A stretch of 13,492 nucleotides of DNA, from positions 1-13,492 of the forward strand of contig CATOLW010000012.1 in assembly GCA_951800935.1 (NCBI GenBank). Direction: 5' to 3'. Shown one piece after another: positions 1-6,844 of this stretch. Both the position numbers and the translations under genes were made by a program. The DNA is from an uncultured Clostridium sp. (lineage in GTDB: Bacteria; Bacillota_A; Clostridia; TANB77; CAG-508). The notes under the pieces were generated by a model. It searched no databases. It was not told the DNA's origin and saw nothing but the letters and a program-made list of their open reading frames with translations. Each line of letters starts with the position of its first letter. Position 1 is the stretch's first letter.

Positions 1-1
1 T

Positions 2-181
2 TTAGCAATTACTTTGTTACCAAAAAACTATGCCATTTCTTCTAAGTTTGAAACAGAAATCTATCCTTATTTAGTTTTAGGTATTACCTTTTGTTTCAGT
101 ATTAGTATTTTAATTTTAGCTAATCTAATGAAAAAGAAACAAAAAAAAATCAATCACAATGCTAAGGAGGAAATAGTTTGA
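2..181 (+). CDS. GerAB-like spore germination permease, C-terminal end (partial)
   Basis: The window opens inside this reading frame. Fifty-nine codons remain before a TGA at 179-181. The visible part has a hydrophobic segment (roughly YLVLGITFCFSISILILANL) followed by a Lys-rich tail, as expected for the last membrane helix and cytoplasmic end of a GerAB-type protein. That family is related to the amino acid/polyamine/organocation transporters and is the B subunit of germinant receptors in the spore inner membrane. The assignment rests mainly on context: the stop codon overlaps the TTG start of a recognisable Ger(x)C gene by four bases (TTGA), the usual B-C order of gerA-type operons. Too little of the protein is present to judge germinant specificity. 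Confidence 0.72.
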   Translation, partial: LAITLLPKNYAISSKFETEIYPYLVLGITFCFSISILILANLMKKKQKKINHNAKEEIV

Positions 182-1402
182 ATAAAATAATACGAAATCT
201 TTTTATTTTTCTTTTAATTGTTGTTTTTATTATTGCGTTTTCTAGTTCATACTTATCTCTTAGCATTGATAATTTAGCATATGTTCTTGCTATTGGTATT
301 GATAAAGGAAATGATAATAATTTAAAGGTAAGTTTTCAATTTTCTACGACTACAAAAACAACAGAGTCTGGAGCTTCTGAAAAAACACCCACCATTATGG
401 ATTCAGTAGAAGCTCCGTCACTTAGTACTGCTTTTAATTTAATGAATAGTTATATGGGAAAAGAACTTAATTTATCTCATTGTAAAGTAATTATATTTTC
501 AGAAGAGTTTGCTTATTCTGGAATTTCAGAAGAGATATATACTTTAATTAACAATACGCAAGTAAGACCTTCTGCTAATATTGTAGTTAGTAAATGTAAT
601 GCTAAATATTATATGGAACAAACTTCTCCTGAACTTGAAAACTTACTTTCTAAATACTATGAAATTTTTACAAACTCTAGCAAATATAGTGGTTTCAAAC
701 CAGATGCCACCATCGGTGATTTTTTTAACAGCCTAATTTGTAAAACTTGTGAGCCTGTTGCTATTTTAGGAGGTCTTTCTAGCGAAAAACCTGAAAATCA
801 AGGAAATAATCATATTCAAGAAAATTATAATGTGAAAGCAAATCAAACTCCTATTGAAGGAGAAAATGGTTCTGAAAACATTGGTATCGCTGCCTTTAAA
901 GATGATGCTTTAGTAGGAGAACTTTGTGCCTTAGAAACTACTGCTTTTTTAATCATTAAAAATCAAGTTGACCGTTTCTTGGTATCCATTGCAGACCCTA
1001 ATGATACCAATAACTATATTGATATTTATCTAACTCCAGAAAAATCCACTTCCATCACAGTAGATAGTTCTTCTAACTCGCCTTACATCAAACTAAAAAC
1101 TGCCTTTAGTGGTCGAATTTACTCTATGTCAAATGACTCTAAATATCTAGAACCAGAAATATTAAATCAAATCTCTGAAACTTGTAGCAAGTATTTAGAA
1201 TCAGTGCTTTCTGATTACTTATACAAAACAGCAAAAGAATTCAAATCTGACATTAATGGATTTGGTAAATTTGCTTTAAACAATTTCTTTACAACCCAAG
1301 ATTTTGACATCTATAACTGGACTGATAACTACCAAAATTCATTTTTTGAAGTCCATGTAGACACATCCATAAAATCTCGGCATGTTAATTACTGAAACCT
1401 AA
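178..1402 (+). CDS. Ger(x)C family spore germination protein, with a +1 shift at its last CGG codon
   Basis: C subunit of a gerA-type nutrient germinant receptor, expected on the outer face of the spore inner membrane. Residues 5-25 form a hydrophobic signal/anchor segment, followed by the family signature DNLAYVLAIGIDKG near 31-44. The long central part and the C-terminal FFEVHVDTSIKS strand also fit Ger(x)C. The TTG start at 178 is chosen because AAGGAGG lies about 7 bases upstream and it overlaps the previous stop. Read without a shift, the gene ends at 1395 as ...IKSRHVNY. Skipping the C of the CGG at 1378-1380 gives ...IKSGMLITET with a TAA at 1400-1402 (407 aa), which fits the usual family ending (I+xxGxIxE) and puts the stop directly before the next Shine-Dalgarno. 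The canonical lipobox Cys after the hydrophobic segment is missing. Confidence 0.9.
1378..1380 (+). other. In-frame CGG, +1 shift site 1 (Ger(x)C)
   Basis: The context is AAA TCT C GGC ATG. The zero frame reaches TGA five codons later. Skipping the C gives Ser-Gly-Met-Leu-Ile-Thr-Glu-Thr-stop, the expected Ger(x)C end. This is the least certain of the five sites, because it changes only the last few residues. Confidence 0.68.
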
Positions 1403-1417
1403 AAAGGAGGAAACAAT

Positions 1418-1597
1418 TTGTTCAATATTATTTACCATATTTTATTTTTAATTATTAGTATTTATATTTTTCTAAAAGTTACTGGTTATGCTTTGTATGA
1501 AATAAACACCATAAAAAATAGAACAGGTGGAATCGCAATTATCACCTGTTCCGCTCTTGTTGTTATTTTTTCTAACATTATTGTTTGGATGTATTAA
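1418..1597 (+). CDS. Small two-helix membrane protein, probable germinant receptor D subunit
   Basis: A 59-codon gene with a TTG start at 1418, preceded by AAAAAGGAGG at 1401-1410 with a 7-base spacer. It ends in TAA at 1595-1597. The product has two hydrophobic segments (about residues 3-22 and 38-57) separated by a short polar stretch, ALYEINTIKNRTG. Small two-TM D proteins of about this size are encoded next to A, B and C genes in several Bacillus gerA-type operons and modulate receptor function. Size, topology and position match, but there is no diagnostic motif, so the function is inferred. Its last 20 bases overlap the 3' end of the convergent Nudix gene, and its coding sequence contains a terminator-like hairpin for the opposite strand. 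Confidence 0.75.
   Translation: MFNIIYHILFLIISIYIFLKVTGYALYEINTIKNRTGGIAIITCSALVVIFSNIIVWMY
1511..1551 (-). terminator. Rho-independent terminator of the secG-rnr-nudix side, inside the D-subunit gene
   Basis: A perfect 9-bp inverted repeat (GAACAGGTG at 1521-1529, CACCTGTTC at 1543-1551) with a 13-base loop. Read on the minus strand it is followed at once by TATTTTTTAT. It lies 27 bases beyond the Nudix stop codon, which suits termination of the leftward transcript. On the plus strand the T-rich run comes much later and falls within coding sequence. Confidence 0.65.
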
Positions 1598-2012
1598 ATT
1601 TTTCTAATATATATCTTTGATACTCATTATATATTTTATCCTTATATTCCATGGCATCTACCCATAAGATTTCATGGTCTTTTTCAATTGGTTCTCTTAC
1701 TTTTTCGTCCAATTGTGCTGTATAAAAAGTTGCTGTTATATCTAGTGGACCTTTTTCTATTCCATCAGCCCAAGCAGTAAGCTTATCAAAGTATTGAATA
1801 TTCTTAATTCGATAACCAGTTTCTTCTAGTAATTCTCTTTTTAATGCTTCGATTGGTGTTTCTTTTCCTTCTATTCCTCCTCCAAAAAAGAAAAAATATC
1901 CGTTGGCTTTAGCAATTGCCACTTTATTATCTTCTTTTCGCTCTATAATAGCATATGCTGCCGTTCTTTTTTTATATTCTACTCCTTCTTGTTTTGTTCC
2001 TATTCTTTCCAT
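1578..2012 (-). CDS. Nudix hydrolase
   Basis: A 144-residue protein with a complete Nudix box (G-x5-E-x7-R-E-U-x-E-E-x-G-U) at residues 45-67: G45, E51, R59-E60-L61, E63-E64, G66-Y67. The Glu residues bind the divalent metal used to cleave nucleoside diphosphates linked to another group. The length fits a single-domain enzyme. Nothing visible fixes the substrate (oxidised dNTP, dinucleoside polyphosphate or other). The ATG at 2012 follows AAAAAGGAGG and lies 12 bases after the rnr stop, so it is probably the last gene of the secG-rnr transcript. Its 3' end overlaps the convergent germination gene by 20 bases. Confidence 0.9.
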   Translation of the reverse strand: MERIGTKQEGVEYKKRTAAYAIIERKEDNKVAIAKANGYFFFFGGGIEGKETPIEALKRELLEETGYRIKNIQYFDKLTAWADGIEKGPLDITATFYTAQLDEKVREPIEKDHEILWVDAMEYKDKIYNEYQRYILEKFNTSKQ

Positions 2013-2024
2013 TTTTCCTCCTTT

Positions 2025-4143
2025 TTAAGCTATTTCAAAGTCAATTTGTCTTAATATTTTGCTTGCTTTTTTTACTCGTATTTTTACTTTATCTCCAATC
2101 TTATAGGTTTTGTTGGTTCTTTCTCCTATTAATCGCTTTCTATCTTCATCATAGATAAAATATTCATCTCCTAAGTCATCAAATCGGATTAAACCTTCTA
2201 CTGTATTTTCTAATTCTACAAAAATCCCAAATGAAGTAACAGATGATACGATTCCTTCGTATTCTTCTCCTATTCTTTTTTCCATATATTCTGCCTTTTT
2301 TAAATCCTCCGCTTCTCTTTCTACTTTTGTTGCCATTTTTTCTCTTTCTGAAGATTGTTTTGCTCGTTCTTCTGCTTGTGTTTTTTGTTCTTCTATCCAG
2401 TTTTCTGGAACGTCATAATTTTCTTCTAAGTATTTCGAAATCATTCTATGGATAAACAAGTCTGGATATCTTCTAATAGGAGAAGTAAAATGACAATAAT
2501 ATTTACTGGCAATTCCAAAGTGACCTTGATTTTTTGCTTCATATCTTGCTACTTTTAATGTTCTTAATACTAAATTAGAAACGACTTTTTCTTCTTCTTT
2601 TCCTTTTATTTCTTCTAAGATTTTAGCAAATTCTTTTGGATAAATATTATCTTGACTTATCTTTATTTTCATATTAAAATTAAATAAAAATTTATTTAAC
2701 TCTTGAATTTTCTCTAAATCTGGATTTTCATGTACACGGTAAATAAAAGGTGCTTCTAACCAGAAAAACTTTTCTGCTATCGTTTCGTTTGCTATTAACA
2801 TGAATTGTTCAATTATTTCATGAGCAAAACTAGTTTCATATTTGGAAATATTGGTTACTTTTCCATCCATATCCAAGTCAATCTTACTTTCTGGAATGTC
2901 TAAATTTAAATATCCTTGTTCTTTTCTTTTATTTTTTAAAATATTCGCCAATTCTTCCATTAATTTAAAGTGTGAAAGATATGGTTTATATTTCTTAACA
3001 GTTTGTGGATTCGAATTACTAATTATCGCTTGTACATCTGTATAAGTCATTCTTTCTTTTACGTTAATAATTCCTTTTACAATTTCAGAAGTAACTACCT
3101 TTCCTTTTTCGTCTATTTCCATGATACAAGACATAGTAAATCGGTCTTCTCCAGCATTTAAGCTACAAATTCCATTAGATAATTCTCTTGGAAGCATGGG
3201 AATTACTCTTCCTAGCATATAAATACTCGTACCACGAATTAAAGCCTCTTGGTCTAACAAACTATTTTCTTTCACATAAAAACTCACATCAGCAATGTGT
3301 ACTTCTAATTTGTAATTTCCATTTTCTAATTTTTCTACACGAACAGCATCATCTAAGTCTTTTGCATCTTCTCCATCGATTGTAAAGATTTCTCTGTTTC
3401 GAAAATCTACTCGATTCGGAATATCTTTTTTATCTACTTTGTTTGCAAAATGCTTTGCTTCTTGCACAACTGGTTCTGGAAATGTAGATGGCAAGTTATA
3501 TTCTTTAATAAGTGATAACATGTCTACTCCTGCTTCATTGACATTTCCTAATACTTCTATAATTTTTCCTTCTGCTTTTTTCCCTTGTCCGTGGATATTT
3601 AGTTATTTTTACTAAAACTTTATGATTGTTTCTTGCTTTTCCCATGTCTTTTTTAGAAATAAAAATATCAGTTCCAAAGTTTCTATCATCTGGTACCACA
3701 AATCCAAAGTTTTTGTTATTTTGAAAAATACCTACTATGGTATCTTTTTCGTGTTTTAAAATTTTTACTACTTTACCTTCTGCACTTTTTACTTTATTTT
3801 CTTCTTCTAAAATTTCAATTAATACTCTGTCTCCATTTAAAGCATTTAATGAATTTTCTTTTGCAATGTAGATTTCGTCTTCATGATCTTCTAATCTTAC
3901 AAAGCCAAATCCTTTTTGATTTTTTCGATAAATACCATCATAATAAGTTTTTTCTACTAATCGATATCTATTTTTTCTATTTTTTTGTATTTTAAAATTT
4001 AGTTCCAAATTTCCAAGCACTTCTAAAAAATCTCTGTACTCTTTTTTTGGTACTCTCATAATAATCGCAATTTCTTTTGCCTTCATTGGTACATAGTCTT
4101 TATCTTTCATAAGCTCTAAGATTTTTTGCTCTTGTTCTTCCAT
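2025..4143 (-). CDS. rnr: Ribonuclease R, interrupted by a +1 shift at a CGG codon
   Basis: 3'-5' exoribonuclease of the RNB family, which degrades structured RNA and works with tmRNA-SmpB in many bacteria. The first 184 codons (4143-3592) hold the N-terminal helix-turn-helix and cold-shock domains (GFGFVRLEDHEDEIYI, NFGFVVPDDRNFGTDIFI). The second part contains the RNB catalytic Asp cluster (DGEDAKDLDDAV, about residues 256-267 of the joined protein) and a C-terminal S1 domain (EYEGIVSSVTSFGIFVELE). The zero frame fails at the CGG at 3591-3589. Skipping its C continues as P-GQGKKAEGKIIEVLGN and gives a joined protein of 705 aa, normal for RNase R. The apparent internal ATG at 3521 is then residue 208, not a gene start. 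RBS AAAGGA precedes 4143. The secG-rnr order is common in Bacillota. Confidence 0.93.
3589..3591 (-). other. In-frame CGG, +1 shift site 2 (RNase R)
   Basis: The coding-strand context is TAT CCA C GGA CAA GGG. The zero frame continues as a basic, non-homologous tail to a stop. Skipping the C gives Tyr-Pro-Gly-Gln-Gly-Lys-Lys and enters the second RNase R fragment in frame. Confidence 0.9.
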
Positions 4144-4165
4144 TCTTTTTATTCCTTTCTTTAGA

Positions 4166-4290
4166 GGGATTTGGGGACGTTCCTTAAAATCCCACTTTTA
4201 GGAATTAAGGGACAGTCCTTGCTCTAATTTTATAAGAAGAGTGTCCCCTATTTCCTGAAACAGGGATTTTAAGGAACGTCCCCAAATCCC
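4166..4290. repeat. Palindromic MITE/REPIN-like element
   Basis: Two perfectly complementary 28-base arms, 4166-4193 and 4263-4290, flank a 69-base centre that itself has nested imperfect pairing (GGGACA near 4210 with TGTCCC near 4252, TTTTAGGAA with TTTCCTGAAA). The whole element could fold into one long hairpin. GGGGACGTTCC/GGGACAGTCC-type sequences resemble the short palindromes moved by REP-associated tyrosine transposases, but no transposase is present here, so the family is inferred. No clear target-site duplication is seen. It sits between the secG terminator and the rnr start and would be transcribed in any secG-rnr read-through. Confidence 0.8.
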
Positions 4291-4297
4291 GTTTTCG

Positions 4298-4331
4298 AAA
4301 AAAGAGCAAGTTTTTAAATAAAAACCGCCCT
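4298..4331 (-). terminator. Probable rho-independent terminator after secG
   Basis: On the minus strand AGGGCGGTTTTT pairs with AAAAACTTGCTCT (one bulge, three G-U pairs) around an ATTT loop and is followed by a run of T. It begins 8 bases after the secG stop. The stem is imperfect, so it may be leaky and let transcription reach rnr. Confidence 0.5.
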
Positions 4332-4339
4332 TTTTACTA

Positions 4340-4591
4340 TTATTTTGCCATATATACTATTCCTAATATGATTGTTAATATTGCAAATACTACTGTTAAT
4401 ATAATGATCCATCTTTTTTGCTTTCCTTCTTTGGTTCTTCCTTTGTTTTTTTCAAAAAAGTTATTTGTAGATGAACCTGTTATAGTTGATGATAGTCCCG
4501 CATCTTCTTTGGATTGTATCGATGCTAGTATGATTAAAGCAATTGCTACTATAAAGTAAATTACAATTAGTATGTTTTTTGCTAGTTCCAT
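4340..4591 (-). CDS. secG: Preprotein translocase subunit SecG
   Basis: An 83-residue membrane protein with two hydrophobic segments, about residues 5-24 and 61-80, joined by a polar loop. The GLSS motif after helix 1 (residues 32-35, in EDAGLSST) is typical of SecG. The protein is the small auxiliary subunit of SecYEG and helps SecA-driven export across the cytoplasmic membrane. The ATG at 4591 follows GGGAGG. A sigma-A promoter lies upstream, and rnr follows downstream as in many Bacillota. Confidence 0.92.
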   Translation of the reverse strand: MELAKNILIVIYFIVAIALIILASIQSKEDAGLSSTITGSSTNNFFEKNKGRTKEGKQKRWIIILTVVFAILTIILGIVYMAK

Positions 4592-4635
4592 TTATTTTTT
4601 CCTCCCTACGGTTTCTCTCTTTTTTTTACTTCGAT

Positions 4636-4664
4636 ATTGTAACACAAATTTTTCCAAAATGCAA
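4636..4664 (-). promoter_or_regulatory. Sigma-A-type promoter of secG
   Basis: On the minus strand TTGCAT (4664-4659) and TACAAT (4641-4636) are separated by 17 bases. Transcription would begin near 4629, about 38 bases before the secG ATG. Confidence 0.65.
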
Positions 4665-4700
4665 ATACTTTTTGAAATTTCCTAGAAAAGATTTGTTTTT

Positions 4701-5382
4701 TTATTTTTCTTTTAAAATACACCATGTTCTTATTGGCTCTGGTAAGTCCTTAAAAGTCATTTCCTGTTTAGTAATTGGATGCACAATCGTAAGCTGATAA
4801 GCCCATAATGCAATTTGTTTTCCTTGCCCTCTTGTTCCATATTTTTGGTCTCCAAAAATACTATGCTCAAAATGAGATAACTGCACTCTTATTTGATGAT
4901 GTCGTCCAGTATGTAAATCAACTTCTATTAAACTTAAGTTTTTTATTTCATTGTATTTCAAAACTTTGTAATCAAGCTTAGCTAGTTTAGCATTTTTCTT
5001 GTCTTTATTTACTACTTTGCTGATATTATTTCTTTCATCTTTATATAAGTAATCCTCTAAACCTCCTTGCTTGACATCAATTTTACCATCTACTACAGCT
5101 AAATATCTTTTCTTAAAAACTTTTTGTCGTACTTGATCACTCAGCCTTGAAGCTGCTTTGGAAGTTTTAGCAAAAATCATAATGCCACCGAACTGGTCGA
5201 TCTAATCTATGAACTAGTCCTAGATAAACATTTCCAGGTTTATGATACTTTTCTTTGATATATTGTTTTACCATTGTTAACATATCGATATCTTCTGTCT
5301 TATCTGCCTGTGATGGAATATTAGGCTTTTTTTCTACTACAATGATATGATTATCTTCAAATAAAATTTTTAAGTTATCCAT
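4701..5382 (-). CDS. RluA-family RNA pseudouridine synthase, interrupted by a +1 shift at a CGG codon
   Basis: Converts uridine to pseudouridine in rRNA or tRNA. The first 64 codons end in the catalytic motif HRLDRPV (H58-V64, catalytic Asp61). The normal continuation GGIMIFAKTSKAASRLS lies in the +1 frame. Skipping the C of the CGG at 5190-5188 joins the halves into 226 aa, the length of RluA-family proteins without an S4 domain. Later motifs such as YLAVVDG, HTGRHHQIRVQLSH and GDQKYG are intact. Left unshifted, the protein stops right after the active-site motif. The ATG at 5382 directly follows the TAG of the upstream methyltransferase gene, so the two are probably translationally coupled. 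The exact target base cannot be named. Confidence 0.92.
5188..5190 (-). other. In-frame CGG, +1 shift site 3 (RluA family)
   Basis: The coding-strand context is CGA CCA GTT C GGT GGC ATT ATG. The zero frame ends seven codons after CGG. Skipping the C gives HRLDRPV-GGIMIFAKT, the family consensus with its Val-Gly-Gly. A CGA two codons upstream is read as the conserved Arg, so the problem concerns CGG and not all CGN codons. Confidence 0.93.
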
Positions 5383-6246
5383 CTATTTCTCCCATCTTCC
5401 ATAAATACCACAAGGCAATACCAAATCAGAATTTTCCATAGGAAGCCCGATTTCTCCACAATCTAGCTTTCCTTTGTGTTTTTTGCTTACCGTTACCCTT
5501 AAAATATTTTGTAGTACTGTACTTGAAATTCCTGTTGTATAAGAATTAATTAAAAAGAATAATGGATTATTAGATAGCACTTGTGTACACAATTCTACTA
5601 AATCATAAATATTATTTTCAAATTGCCATACTTCTCCTTTTGCTCCTCTTCCATAAGATGGTGGATCCATGATGATTGCATCATATTGATTTCCTCTTCT
5701 GATTTCTCGATTTACAAATTTTACAACATCATCAATAATAAATCTTACTGGTCTATCTTGTAAGTTAGAAGACACTACATTTTCTTTTGCCCATGTGGTC
5801 ATTCCTTTTGAGCTATCCACATGGCATACCGATGCTCCTGCTGATAAACAAGCAACGGTTGCTCCTCCTGTATAAGCAAATAAGTTCAATACTTTGATTT
5901 CTCTTTTTTCTGATTTTACTTTATGTATCATCCAATCCCAATTAACGGCTTGTTCTGGGAAAAGTCCTGTGTGCTTAAATCCCATTGGTTTAATATTAAA
6001 AGTTAAATTTTTATAATGCACCTGCCAAGCTTTTGGCATTTTCTTTTTAAATTCCCAAGAGCCTCCTCCTGTTTTGCTTCTATGGTAAGTAGCATTGATT
6101 TCTTTCCATTTATTTGGATAGCTTTTATCTTTCCATATAATTTGTGGGTCTGGTCTTGCTAAAACAACTTCTCCCCATTTTTCTAGTTTTTGCCCTTGTG
6201 CCATATCTAATATTTTATATTCTTTCCATTCGTTTGCTAGTTTCAT
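5383..6246 (-). CDS. Class I SAM-dependent methyltransferase (RlmI-like family)
   Basis: A 287-residue protein with a Rossmann-type methyltransferase core. Motif I is NLFAYTGG at residues 121-128, an acidic residue follows in CHVDSSKG (141-148), and the catalytic motif DPPSYGRG is at 194-201, as in methyltransferases related to rRNA cytosine-C5 enzymes such as RlmI. The N-terminal stretch KLEKWGEVVLARPDPQIIW (20-38) is typical of this subfamily. The substrate is probably RNA, which fits the coupled pseudouridine synthase gene downstream, but this is inference. An in-frame TAG 15 bases upstream excludes a longer start. The best Shine-Dalgarno is unusually far away (see leader entry). Confidence 0.85.
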   Translation of the reverse strand: MKLANEWKEYKILDMAQGQKLEKWGEVVLARPDPQIIWKDKSYPNKWKEINATYHRSKTGGGSWEFKKKMPKAWQVHYKNLTFNIKPMGFKHTGLFPEQAVNWDWMIHKVKSEKREIKVLNLFAYTGGATVACLSAGASVCHVDSSKGMTTWAKENVVSSNLQDRPVRFIIDDVVKFVNREIRRGNQYDAIIMDPPSYGRGAKGEVWQFENNIYDLVELCTQVLSNNPLFFLINSYTTGISSTVLQNILRVTVSKKHKGKLDCGEIGLPMENSDLVLPCGIYGRWEK

Positions 6247-6269
6247 ATTTTTTGGTAGCTAAAATAAAC

Positions 6270-6298
6270 TACTATTCCTCCCTTTTTCTTGAATAGTA
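6270..6298 (-). promoter_or_regulatory. Leader hairpin holding a remote Shine-Dalgarno
   Basis: In the methyltransferase leader, TACTATTC (6298-6291) and GAATAGTA (6277-6270) form a perfect 8-bp stem with a 13-base loop containing most of GGGAGG (6282-6277). The ATG at 6246 is 30 bases beyond this SD, too far for direct use. GTAG/CTAC at 6272-6269 and 6258-6255 could form a small alternative hairpin that competes with the first stem and would shorten the gap. Function is inferred only. Confidence 0.35.
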
Positions 6299-6300
6299 CT

Positions 6301-6329
6301 ATTTTACCATATTTCCTTACGTTTTCCAA
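6301..6329 (-). promoter_or_regulatory. Sigma-A-type promoter of the methyltransferase-pseudouridine synthase pair
   Basis: On the minus strand TTGGAA (6329-6324) and TAAAAT (6306-6301) are separated by 17 bases. The predicted start is near 6294, giving a leader of about 48 bases. Confidence 0.55.
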
Positions 6330-6365
6330 GGATTTTTTTGATATTTTGATTGAAATTCTACTTTT

Positions 6366-6500
6366 TTAGATTCTAACTTTTTCTAAAATTGATTTAATTC
6401 TATATCTGCTTGCTCTAAGATGCTTTTTTAGAGTTCCTTTTGCTATTTCATAATGCATTGAAATTTTTTCTGGAGGTAGTACAGGATATTTTGAACTCAT
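6366..6500 (-). CDS. Small basic protein of unknown function (44 aa)
   Basis: A short gene with an ATG at 6500 preceded by ATGGAGGTAGCAAT, a strong Shine-Dalgarno at good spacing, ending in TAA at 6368-6366. The product begins MSSKYPVLPPEKISMHYEIA and has a Lys/Arg-rich second half (KKHLRASRYRIKSILEKVRI) that is likely helical and could bind nucleic acid or a membrane surface. I do not recognise the family. It starts 27 bases after the stop of the small membrane protein gene and is probably co-transcribed with it. The RBS and clean frame make it more credible than a chance ORF. Confidence 0.55.
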   Translation of the reverse strand: MSSKYPVLPPEKISMHYEIAKGTLKKHLRASRYRIKSILEKVRI

Positions 6501-6527
6501 ATTGCTACCTCCATTTGTGTCTTAATT

Positions 6528-6737
6528 TCAAATGTTTTGTAAAATTCTTATAAAATGATATATCATAACCATATTGAATGCAGCAAACATAAAAAAAGCA
6601 AAAATTGTAGTTGTCAATAATTTATGCTTTGTTATCTCTCTCCACACTCTACTTGCTCTACTCTCTTTTCCCCTTTCCAATCGATTTAACTTAGTATGAT
6701 AGCTAATTTGAAACATCTCATCTTTTGCATATTCCAT
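6528..6737 (-). CDS. Small single-helix membrane protein of unknown function (69 aa)
   Basis: The ATG at 6737 follows AAGGGAGAG with suitable spacing. The product has a charged N-terminal half with many Lys/Arg/Glu residues (KLNRLERGKESRASRVWRE) and one hydrophobic segment at about residues 40-66. Positive charges before the helix suggest a cytoplasmic N terminus. I recognise no family or catalytic motif. It lies between uvrC and the 44-residue gene on the same strand. A terminator-like hairpin after uvrC suggests separate transcription. Confidence 0.6.
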   Translation of the reverse strand: MEYAKDEMFQISYHTKLNRLERGKESRASRVWREITKHKLLTTTIFAFFMFAAFNMVMIYHFIRILQNI

Positions 6738-6799
6738 ATAAAACTCTCCCTTCTGTTTTTCCTTATATGTATATGCAAAACTTTTTAAAATATTCCTAA

Positions 6800-6844
6800 T
6801 TTTAAAAAATGGCTAAGTTGTATCAATTTCCACTTTAGCCATTT
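6800..6844 (-). terminator. Rho-independent terminator of hpt-uvrC
   Basis: On the minus strand AAATGGCTAA and TTAGCCATTT form a 10-bp stem with an 18-base loop, followed by TTTTTAAAA. The first arm includes the uvrC stop codon (6837-6835). Confidence 0.75.

Noticed and set aside
4160..4296. Target-site duplication around the palindromic element
   Set aside because: The bases next to the two arms (TTAGA and GTTTT) do not match, so no duplication is claimed.
6246..6276. A ten-codon leader peptide from an ATA after the remote Shine-Dalgarno, ending in TGA over the methyltransferase ATG
   Set aside because: ATA is a very rare start and is only one base from the SD, so there is too little support to call it.
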